A program made the position numbers and the translations under genes. From Monilinia fructicola (Eukaryota > Ascomycota > Leotiomycetes > Helotiales > Sclerotiniaceae), in contig VICG01000004.1 of the NCBI GenBank assembly GCA_008692225.1, positions 1,178,501 through 1,242,500 on the forward strand: DNA of 64,000 nucleotides, in the 5' to 3' direction. Positions 36,290 to 46,378 of the stretch are shown here, piece by piece (the first letter of the stretch is position 1; each line of letters starts with the position of its first letter). The notes below the pieces were generated by a model. The model was given only the letters and a program-made list of their open reading frames with translations, was not told the origin of the DNA and made no database searches.

Positions 36290-37218
36290 GAGAAAGGCAT
36301 GATAAGCTAGCATATACCCAACTCATTCATTTGTAAGTTTATGAAGACGTTATGACCTTTGAGTGATTCAGCTGGGGCTGAAGGACTAGCCAATCAACTT
36401 ATTCAGCTGTTTTCAAATGCCCATTGCGATTATCAAGCCCTTAGTGGCAGTATGCATGTTGATTTCTTCATAATGAACCCTTGAGGTCCTCATGGGACTT
36501 GAATGCGCTCATTGAATGTTACCTCAGGAACATACATGGGGCGCATCTAAATTACCCTTTAATTATTTCAAAATGCTCTCAGCATTATTCTGTCATCTTC
36601 ACGTGTACCGAATAGTCTTGGAATAACATCACCAAGTGGTGGACTCCCTTGGATGATTACTTTACTGCCTTTCTTCAATTTCTTTGGATTGATTCACTCT
36701 TGAGTGATGAATTCATATCTGGAAGCAATGAGATAATGGGACGAGAGAGTGTCTGTGGCACCTTGTTGGGGAGTTTTCCTCAGACCTCCTTATGCAATAG
36801 ACAACTCCAAACTATGGGATGGGTATTGGTCTAAGAATCGATGCATCTCCCTCGTCATCGATATGATCATACCACAATATGAATTGAGCCTGTATCTCAG
36901 GTGGAAACTGGTAGATATGTGCAGATATATCGTATAGCCAGCCATTGGTTATGATACCAATACCACAAGAAGCTTTGACTTTATCCGGCCTGAAATTCAC
37001 GATGAACTGTCGTGCCACTTATGTAAATCTGTGGGGTAAACAAGCAAGTGAATACAATTAGATTGATTTGATATGGTAGCTTGGTACCTAGTTTCCTACC
37101 GCTCTCTTCCTTAAAGGTCATCCCTTTTGATTTCCGATAACGACAACACATACTAACAAACTTTTAGACCCAGATAAACTTTACCAAATTTGTTAATTTT
37201 CAGTACAAAAACAACAAA
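36290..37218. other. Intergenic, no supported gene
   Basis: 929 bp between YME2 and the secreted-protein gene. It serves as 3' region and promoter. No TATA box was assigned and only short open frames are present. Confidence 0.55.
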
Positions 37219-38199
37219 ATGACTCCTCAAGTCAAAATCCTCTTCGCCTTGTGCATCCTCCTCTTCAAGGCTTTGGTCGATGCTCAAAGTTATGAGTTCA
37301 CCGTTGGCCCTAGTGCTGATGTTCTTATTACAAAGGTAAGTCAACTTTCTCATTATTCGATATTCGAGGTAGCTAATAAACCAAGTTTGAGGCCAGTTTG
37401 ACTGTCCCCCCATTTTCCAAGTCTGGTCTACACTTATTTGCGTCCGGCCTCACAAACCAAGCTAAAAGCTATGTTTACGACAACTCTCTCAATGATCATA
37501 ACTCTGGAACTTGGGAAGTTGATATGCAGCAGTATGCATTTGCAATACCAAAAATAAGTTGGAATCAAAAGCTAATGGTGGCATAATAGTGACAATGGAG
37601 CTCTTGCCACAGACAACAAGATATTACCAGGCGATACGATCTATAGCGTTTTTGAATACAGCAGTGGAACTTTGGTAACTTCTGACAATGTCACTATTAT
37701 CCCTGGTCCCGCAAGTATCAAGGCCGGGTTGAAAGAAAGAACGTCATCTCGACAGGACAGCCTCCGTGAGTTAAGTTACAAGCATTCATACGAGCGGTAC
37801 TGACCGAGAATAAGAAAAAACTTCTCCTGCTGCCGGCAAGCTGAATGTTGTAAGTTCGATTCGATTTTCTTAATCTGGAGATATCATTAGCGACTAACAT
37901 AATGCTACAGGCACGACTTCGTGTCTGGCTCGGAGCAGATACTCCTTGGGACTTTGGACCAATTGTTTGGAAAAACGTCACAATCACTTCTCAGACAACA
38001 GATCCTTGGTGGTGCAATGATGCGTAAGCTGAGAAACACGATATACATGAAACTGGTACTGACATATGGATATTGCAGATGGAAGGCTAGCGATAACCTG
38101 AATGTCACCGGTCGGATCACCATGTTCTGGGGTGAGGGAGATAAGACAATTTGCGAGTACCAGTATATGTCCTGGGAGCCTACTAAGAAAGGTAACTGA
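37219..38199 (+). CDS. Small secreted protein of unknown function, six exons
   Basis: Six exons join in frame: 37219-37335, 37386-37531, 37590-37765, 37815-37849, 37911-38023 and 38079-38199, giving 235 residues. Every intron has GT..AG ends and is 49-61 bp long. The N-terminus is a clear signal peptide (K-I-L-F-A-L-C-I-L-L-F, cleaved near D-A-Q-S). The mature part is beta-rich with several N-x-S/T sequons and only two cysteines (in P-W-W-C-N-D and T-I-C-E-Y), which could form one disulphide. Aromatic-rich motifs (L-R-V-W-L-G-A-D-T-P-W-D, T-M-F-W-G-E-G-D) suggest a beta-sandwich or lectin-like surface. I do not recognise the family. Secretion plus a lack of enzymatic motifs make it a candidate effector or wall-associated protein, by inference only. 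Confidence 0.75.
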
Positions 38200-39064
38200 T
38201 ACAGAGAGGGGCTTAAGGTACACACGATGGTACAGGTACTCGGGATCTACAGGATGGACAGTGTTTTCATGTTTCAGTGCAAAATTCTGATCAACAGTTC
38301 CTCGGTTGCACGTCATAACGTTGACTTTCATATCTTGAGGTATATCTCAAGTACCAAAAAGCAGTAATAATACATTGTGCTTCACTATTATTTGAAGTCT
38401 TCCAGCTGCGATGAGATTCGGGATTTCCCTAGTGAACCTCTCTCGTCTTGTGAAATGCATTCTTTAAGGCTTCGAACCGTCTGTGTGGAGGGGCGACAAC
38501 CATTGAATGTCATTCATACCAGTGCCTCAACTGTTTCTCCGTCCCAAATAAGAGGTCAGCAAACATCTGAATAGAAGAGATATCGGGAAATTTTGAAGTT
38601 CCCCAGATTGGAGAATTCATTTGAGTGTGTACATAAGCACCGATTTATGTTTGATTCTCTCCCTGGAACATAATCTATACCTGAGCGAAAAGAAGCTGGA
38701 ACTGGTACCTCTACATTCCCATTTGAGTGAGTGTTTGTCAACTTTCGTCGACCATTTTGCTTATGTAGACATAGCAATGCCTCGCTTTCGATTAATCTCG
38801 AATTTTTGTGGGATGTCTTTGACGAACTTTCACAGGGTATCACTTGCGAAATTAGACGTGATGAGAAGAAAAGCCCAGGGCAAATGAATTCAGAAACTCG
38901 GCTATCTCGCGACTAATTCCACTCACCATCGCCATCATTCCTGCCCACAAAATCACTGTGCCATGTGTCTTGTCAAATATCCACCGTCTCTACGAATTAC
39001 TAACTTTATATCCGGCCGGTCTTGAAGAGCGCCGATAGCCAGTACGGTGATCCGATGCGTGTAC
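38200..39064. other. Intergenic between convergent genes
   Basis: 865 bp between the secreted-protein gene (+) and the alkylsulfatase stop (-). Short open frames on both strands, none recognisable. Confidence 0.55.
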
Positions 39065-41238
39065 CTAAGGCGTCACGATGTTGAACTTGACATTCGGCAA
39101 TTTGACCAGAGATGTAATTTTGGTCCAGGCATCTGCGTCCCCCGCGGTGGTGAGTGTGATGTCCGGGTTGTCGACAATGGCTGGGCTTTTTCCAGCAGCG
39201 GCTCCTCCGATCAAGCTCACAAGATTTATGTTATCGGACCAGATAGTCAGTTCACTGCCGGCATTTGGGCTCGTGGACGGTTCCACATATGGAATCCCAT
39301 GACCCGTCAGAGCAGCATTGCTTAGCCTCAAGTGCCAGCCGGCGCCCATCTTGTCGTCTTGTACAATGTCCGAGATCATGAAATCGATGGTGATTTCCTT
39401 TTTCAGATACACGTCGGGGTTTTGCAAAGCGGCGGGCCCCTCGATAACAATGGCGATTGTGTCGAACAACTCGTCCAAACTCAGGGACAATAAAAATTCG
39501 GGTGCCATGGAGCTAAATGCTGGTTGAGGTCCGTTGCTCAACTCGAAGGCTCCAGTCAGATAAATGTTACGCCACGTGCCATTCTCCGAGCCGTATCCCA
39601 GGCTGGTGTATACGGAAGCCAGTGTGGACATTGCGCTTTTTGCAATATCACTGTCAGGATCATCTGAGCTTTTGGTTGCGAAGACGAGTTTATCCAAAAG
39701 AGTGGCCGCGAATCGGAGATTGTTATTTGTGATATATCCTTGGGCCAAGCTTAGGACGGCATCGGCTCCACCCATACATGTAACGAATTCAGTTGCTTCG
39801 TCGGTAGGCTGGAGTGGCCAGAGATGAGCTGGATTGCCGTTGAACCATCCCATGTATTTATCATAAACAGCCTTGGCGTTGTGGCTAATGGAACCATAGT
39901 ATCCTCGAAGATTCGACTTTGTGCTCAAAGTGGGAGGCATGATTATGTTCTCTGCGATTTCCAGAGGGGTTTGTCCATTGTTGAGTTGTCGAAGCGATTC
40001 ATTATGAAGATAGGCGTAGTAATCACGCTGTTCGGATAGGAATTGAACCACTGTTTTCCCATCCTCATTCCACGTCGGCCAATGGTGACTAGCGAAGACC
40101 ACGTCTGACTTATCGCCAAAAAGAGTGATTGATTCGTCCAGGTATCGCGACCAGAGCGCGCATCACGCACGGGAGCTCCTCGAAGGGTTTGAATATTATG
40201 TAGAGTATGTGTGGCATTTTCTGCTGCACACAAAGCCTTGTAATAGGGGAAATAAAAATTCACCTCGGCCGGAGCTTCGGTCCCGGGAGTCAGCTGACAG
40301 TAAATCTGCAGGCCGTCAATGCCATCCACAATATCACCGTTCTCGGTAATATACTGAGTGGGAGCCACGAGCGAGCTAGTTCCGGTAGATAGACCTTGAC
40401 CTAGCCCACAACCAATTTGTCCAGTCGGAGATTTATCCAATGGTTCACCATACATATAGATTGACCGGCGGGCCATTGCCGCACCAGCGTATACATTTTC
40501 ACTAACAGCATGCTCGAGAAAGCCATCGGGACCAAAAATTCGAAGAGTTTGGCCCTTTTCCTTTGCTTTTTCAACAATTGCAACTGCGCCACCGAAATGG
40601 TCAACATGGCAATGTGTGTAGAAGAGGGCTTTGATTTCTGCTTCTTGACCATGCTTTTCTATATGTTCTTCCTGATAAAGATCAATAGCGCGGCGGGCCG
40701 TCTCAACTGAAGTCAAGCAGTCGATAATAATAATTCCATTTGTACTCGGGATCTTGACAATTGTCATATTGGCAAGATCAAACCCGCGGATTTGATAGAT
40801 ACCATCAACGACGAGGTAAAGACCTGCTGTCGTACTGCAGAGCCTCCCTTGCCTCCACTACAAGGTCAGAGAGTTAGTAACACCTATCAAGGAAAAGCTG
40901 AAAAGGAAATTAGGGAATGAACAATCTAAAGCTGTATCAAAAAGGAAAGAAAGGGACATATGACAGCAGTAAAATAAATCTTCAGATAGGGAGAAAGAAT
41001 TGGTTCTCAACAGAGAGTTAGGTGAAACGATCAAGCATACTAGAGAAGCATTGGCCGACGAGGGACATTCCTCTCCAAGAAACTCATAAGCATCAACATC
41101 CCAGACAACTGTCCTCTCTTCTAAAGAGCCTTCATCATTCTTCTTCGGGTTTGAATAAATGTTGGGATTCTTGGGTGTTCGCAGAAGACCCCGTGAGGCG
41201 AATACAAAATCGGTATCGTAAACGGGAACGGTTGTCAT
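39065..41238 (-). CDS. Metallo-beta-lactamase-fold alkylsulfatase (one frame break)
   Basis: Exon 1 is 41238-41041 and exon 2 is 40857-39065, split by a 183-bp intron (GTATGC..TAG) whose join reads S-L-W-R-Q-G-R-L as in the family. The product is about 663 residues. The zinc-binding signature is T-H-C-H-V-D-H-F-G-G, followed by the family markers E-N-A-T-H-T-L-H-N and F-A-S-H-H-W-P-T-W. A dimerisation/SCP2-like C-terminal region completes the protein. This is the SdsA1/Pisa1/yeast Bds1 group, which hydrolyses alkyl or aryl sulfate esters to release inorganic sulfate. The frame slips in a GCGCGC stretch at 40156-40161 (two bases too many or one missing), the only break in the window not in a mononucleotide run. 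No signal peptide is evident. Some fungal members were acquired from bacteria, and that is not tested here. Confidence 0.88.
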
Positions 41239-43501
41239 CGTGAAGAAGGTAGAGCAATGTATTGTTCAATGGAGGACTTTCAAGAGAACGAAGGGAATTG
41301 ATTTAAGACATTTGAAATGCAGATAGAGCCAGATTATATGCCAATTATCAAACGTTAGATGCCCTTATTAGAAGCGTGGGTCGCATGCTCGATTGGCACA
41401 TTATCAAAATGCTGTCTCACTCGACAAATGCTTCCTTACTTGTAAAACAAGCGAATCGAGTTACACATTCCATCAATGATCTTCCCAAATTAAAACATCG
41501 GGTAATACAACTGTCATACCAAATATTCTCAATATTCGCTCAGGTGTGCAGCCCGAAAGGAAGAAATCTTTTGATCTTGAGCCCATGTGGAACTCGAAAT
41601 CAAAGCGTAACATTCGATGCATCTGAAATATTGAACCTTACTGTCAGAATACACGACATATTCCACCATCTGTTATTAGGCACAGTGAGAGAAGCAATCA
41701 ATGTACGGCTTCTGGATATATCCTTTGATAATTGTAAGTGTATCCAACACGTAGCAAATATTAGATTATATCCAAACCTTTGCAGCCTTTCAGCCCAACT
41801 TGTAAACTGGGCTATAGTCTAGACTGTTAGGCGCAATGATTGTGCTAGCAAAACATGTCCGACAGTGTTGGGTTGGACAACCCGAAAGAGGCTAACTTGC
41901 ATGATTGCCCCGCGGTTCAAAAAGAGTTGTGCAAGGTGTTACAAGGTTCGCGAATGTAGCCTGATATACAGTCCCAAAGAGATAGCTGCCCAGGGGTAAA
42001 GTCAACAAGATGACTTTGGGCAGGATGGCAGATTCATGCCGTCTCAACAGATCAACCATTGTTTTCTGGTTCTCTCGTGCAGGAATTCTTACTTCTCTTT
42101 GGTTAGAAATAACTTGCGTCCGAACGACCCAACGTAAATTGTGCTTTACTTGAAGGATACGATTCATCCCACACCTTCACCTTCGAGCGGGTAAGTTGCA
42201 CTGAATAACCACTTGAGATTTGAGTGTCTCCTAATTGATCGAGTATATTGCATGCATATCAAGTCTTCCTATACTTCGCTTTTTGATTTTGCTGAGGCCA
42301 TTCTGATCCAATTACTTTTGAGACAACACATGTAAGGAAACGGACCCGGCATTTTTCTAAAGTGAGTAGATTCATCAAAATTGCAAGATGGAAAAACAGA
42401 TGCACATGTTCTCGTGTTACATGTCGGTTGCAAGATGACTTATCTTACAAGATATTTAGGGACGGAGGTCTGATAGGTCTATAGGACCCCATGCCATGAC
42501 ATCCCTTGTGGCCGTAGATAAAGACATATAATGCGATTGGAAGCGCTCTACGCGATATCCTTGCGAAGTGGTCGAACTAGATGGGGCTGTGTACACACAG
42601 CAATAAACCCAGGAGCAGGAACAACAGTTCTCGTAAAGACAGCTTTATGTGAAGGACAACCCTCTAAATGCCCATATCCATAAGCGATCGATGCTTTGCG
42701 TGCACAATACCCTCAATCTAGTCCAAAGCAGGGTAACACACACATAGAGCACAAGAAATGAGGAAATCCTAACTTCATCTGATACAATCGTGCCAATGTC
42801 TTGAGCCGGCCCAGAGCCCAGCCCCAGCGATGTATCTGATCCGATGCTATACCGCATGCAGCCCGGCCGAGCCGTTTCTCTTGGTCTGTTTCCGGCTCAT
42901 TGCGTTCAGGAAGATATGATTCTTCAATATGCTTATATTCTGGTGACACAAATCGAGAAATACGATTCCTATCGGGGTTGAGTTTTGTGGAATAAACAGA
43001 GCTCTAGATTTCCATCAGTAAGAAAACCCCATTCCTGAGTAGACCTTTGCGCGGATATCAAAGGGCTCAATTCTTGTTGCTAATAGGCAAATGAGAAAAG
43101 GCTACCTCGCTAGTTTAAATGATATATTCGGAAAAGTAAGAGGATGCAGAAGTGGAAGCGGGAAGCAATACGCATGATAACAAGTGTTGAGCTAAGCTTG
43201 ATTTCATTTAGACTTATAGTTCATAGGGTGATTGCTCGGCGCCCATGATATCTTGAGTGTACAATAAGATTCCACTGCGCGAGTATTGAGATCCACCCTT
43301 CCTCGTATAGAAGCAGGAGTCTGTGCCGCGCTTCCCAAAAGGAATTGGCATTAGAGAGCCTAGCAAGAGCCAGGAGGGAAATAATGTATCTCTAAAATGT
43401 AACGTATAACAATTCCAAACGCAAACAGCACGCGAGTAAAGGTAAAGGGACAAAAAAAAACGATATCTCAACAAAACAGCCATTTTGCACTCAAACTCAG
43501 C
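41239..43501. other. Intergenic, no supported gene
   Basis: 2.3 kb upstream of the alkylsulfatase and downstream of the MFS gene. The + strand frame at 41376-41822 (148 codons) and - strand frames around 42650-42950 have no recognisable content and no splice-consistent extension. Confidence 0.5.
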
Positions 43502-45224
43502 TCAAGTTTGAAAGATCCACCTGACGTCCTCATCATTTTGGAAAACCTCATCTCCCAACTCCCCAGTCTCTTCCCTCCTCTTCTTTTCCCGATTTTCCTT
43601 TACCAAAAAGAACCACAGCGTCCCCGTTACCAGTAAATTCATCACCAAGTACCCAAGCGCGAATCCATGTCCCAAGAACCATCTAGGGCTCGTTGCTGGC
43701 CTATACAGTTGAGTTCCTAATACTGCCCCCAAATTCCCAATCGTGATCGTCATTGCTGTCGCCGTGGCGCGTTTCGTTTGTCCGCTTACATTTGCGGCAG
43801 GCCAGGAAAGGACGATGGCGGTGCTAGGGTATATACCACCGGCTGCGAAAAAGGTGCCTAGGTAGGAGATGCCGGGTTTGTCGTGTGGAGTGGCGAGGAG
43901 GATTATGTAGCCGATGATTGCAAAGGAAGAGGAGAAGAGAATATAGGGGGCTCGTTTGTGAGTCTTTTCCGCCAGAATTGCAACAACTACTGTAATAATT
44001 GTGGCAAATGCATAAGGGGGCACCGTAAGCAATTGGGCTGTCGCAGCCTTGTAGCCAAGGTCTGCTATAATGGTGGGGAAAAAGAGGGAGAGAGTATAGA
44101 GGGGTAGGGACATGGTGTGAAAGCCAAGACTGTAGAGCCAACATTTGTAGTCTTTGAAAGCGGCGCGGACATTAGCCCAGTCGAAGGCCTCCGTGTTGGT
44201 TGCATCGGTGGAAGACTTGAGGCGTGCGTGAATGAAAGAGCGTTCGGGTTCGGTAAGAAAAGGGGCGGTTGAAGGGTAATTATGGATGAAAAAGTAGGCG
44301 AAGACCGCGACTACAACGGTAAGAATTCCTTCCTGTGTAGTTATCAGTAAAATCAACTTCGTGTTAGGCGGTGGGATAACCAACAATGATAAATATCCAC
44401 TTCCAACCTTTCAATCCTCCCACCCCACTCATAAACCCAATCCCATATGCTAGAATTCCTCCGAAAGCACCTGCCAAGGAAGCTGCAGAAAAGAACAAGG
44501 CAACCCGATAATGTGTTTCCGTCCTCTTATACCACATTGATAAGTAAAACACCACACCAGGAAACAATCCACTTTCAGTTACGCCCAAGAAAAATCTCGC
44601 TGCTAGGAACCCCGCATAGTTATTACAGACTCCCATCAATGTAGCGACGATTCCCCATAGAAGCATAAGTGTTGGGAGCCATATTTTGGGTGTTGTGCGT
44701 TTGAGTATTATGTTGCACGGCACTTCGAAGAGGACGTATCCGATGAAGTAGATGGTCAATGTCAACAGATATTGATTCCCGGTGATATTTAAGCTCTTCG
44801 TTAATCCTTCCAACTTCGCATTCCCGACTGTTTGTTTTAAGAATTTGTCAGTACATTCAAATCGCCATACATCACTCCTCCGTTTATCGTATGTACACTC
44901 TCACCCCAAGGATTCAGACCAATGAAGGCAATCGTAGTAATTGAAGAAAAGGAACAACGTACTGTTACTCCTGTCCAAAAAACTCAACAAATAAAGCAGC
45001 GTAAGTGGGGGCAACAACTTCCAATCCAACTTCCTCACCAGCGCCTTCTCATTTATTCCCGTTGGATTCGCAAATGATTCATCAGAGAGTTCGCTGTCAT
45101 TCCCACTTCCTTTTACTTCGCGACTCCTATTTCCATTCTCGTTCAAATCCCCATCATCCCCCTTCGTTTCTAGTGCGATTTTCTCATCGTTCAGAGTCTG
45201 TGATGGCGGCGTAGTGTGCGACAT
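43502..45224 (-). CDS. MFS transporter, DAL5 / anion:cation symporter family
   Basis: Three exons, 45224-44963, 44827-44385 and 44332-43502, encode 511 residues with about twelve TM helices. The long charged N-terminus leads to the family motif E-K-A-L-V-R-K-L-D-W-K-L-L-P-P-L-T-L-L-Y-L split with L-S-F-L-D-R-S-N. The first-half features T-I-Y-F-I-G-Y-V-L-F-E-V-P, G-V-T-E-S-G-L-F-P-G and Y-L-S-M-W-Y-K-R are diagnostic of the Dal5/Tna1/Soa1/Vht1 group, which imports organic anions such as allantoate, nicotinate, vitamins or sulfonates. Intron 2 uses a weaker GTTGGT donor. The substrate cannot be read directly. Its neighbour on the same strand is an alkylsulfatase, which makes a sulfur-compound substrate worth considering. 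Confidence 0.9.
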
Positions 45225-45265
45225 AACTATTGATTAACTATAGCACGCGAAATCCTGTACTATAT

Positions 45266-45928
45266 ATGGTATTACCTCAAAACCCGAATCGAATCGATAC
45301 AAAAAGAACTGTCAATGTTATCAAGAATGAGGGTACTATGGTATACTTATATCGAACCCTCCGTTATCAAATTCCCAATCTCACAGAGCGTCGAGATTGC
45401 ACGAAAATGCAGAAGAATCACATCACAATCACTAGAATAGTTGCTCGACGACTTATCGAATTGGCAAGAATCCAAGCTTCCAATATTTTCACTTATATAT
45501 GCGGAGTAGTTCACGGTGCAATGCAAGTGGTGCGGTCCCCACAAACCCCAGGTTTATGTTACATCATGATACTCAACCCCCTGCCCGTTTGTGCTTTCGC
45601 TCGCTCTTATCTCTCTCGTCCCCAAAGCCAGTGGGACCGAGAGACATATGAGGAAGGTTATCTCCGAGAATTTGGTTATCATTTTGGTGGGATGAGACAA
45701 GATTGGTACTTGAACTCAATGATGAAGTTCTGGCTTAGATGTCGTGATGAGCTGGTCTTGGGATTGCTTCTTTGGGTATTTCCGTGTGTTGATCATGCTT
45801 GTGGTAGGGTTCTGGAATTTCTAGGTTTCCCACGTGCTTCGACCAACGTTGAAAGTCGAAGATATGAAAAAGAAAGATCTCGGAAACAGTTATATCGAGA
45901 AGTATCTTCACCCATCATGTCAAAGTAG
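45266..45928 (+). CDS. Uncertain 220-residue ORF beside the MFS gene
   Basis: An uninterrupted frame of about 220 codons starts at the first ATG (45266) only 41 bp from the divergent MFS start. It has a hydrophobic stretch near L-V-L-G-L-L-L-W-V-F-P and basic ends. No domain is recognised and no introns are needed. Length alone makes it above chance for this AT-rich sequence, yet it would overlap the MFS promoter. It could be a lineage-specific gene or a fortuitous ORF. Confidence 0.3.
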   Translation: MVLPQNPNRIDTKRTVNVIKNEGTMVYLYRTLRYQIPNLTERRDCTKMQKNHITITRIVARRLIELARIQASNIFTYICGVVHGAMQVVRSPQTPGLCYIMILNPLPVCAFARSYLSRPQSQWDRETYEEGYLREFGYHFGGMRQDWYLNSMMKFWLRCRDELVLGLLLWVFPCVDHACGRVLEFLGFPRASTNVESRRYEKERSRKQLYREVSSPIMSK

Positions 45929-46378
45929 ATACAAACTGGTTGGAAAAAGTATTCAGTCAATTATTATGCTATGACTAGCTAGTTTGTAAGATAATTATCT
46001 CCTGTTTTTATCATTCAGGGTCTTTTGAAATAAAAATCTCAAAATACACACTGGCTGCACCCACTGGACGCACCACTTCACCAAGTCTCCTTTTTTCATT
46101 AGACGGGGTATCGTAGACATGCCACAAAACACCAACTTTTCCATGCAACTCCATCCATGCAAAGTCGTTATCCATTGATATTTGAGATTCGAAAATATGA
46201 ATAGAATGAAAGTAAATAGTCCAACAAACTTTGAAAATGGCCATTACGGGCATTCGCATCAATAAATCTTTTTTAGCATTCATACCAAGCCTGATCGGGT
46301 CTCTGGCAACAGAAAGTGATGAGAAACTGGGTAGGGGATTTACAAGTTCACAGTCCAGGTGGCTGTATGTGAGTCGCT
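45929..46378. other. Intergenic
   Basis: 450 bp downstream of the RED1-like gene. A 123-codon minus-strand frame (46011-46382) is probably 3' untranslated sequence. Nothing else is seen. Confidence 0.5.

Noticed and set aside
41376..41822. 148-codon + strand ORF upstream of the alkylsulfatase
   Set aside because: No domain and no conserved-looking motif; left as intergenic.
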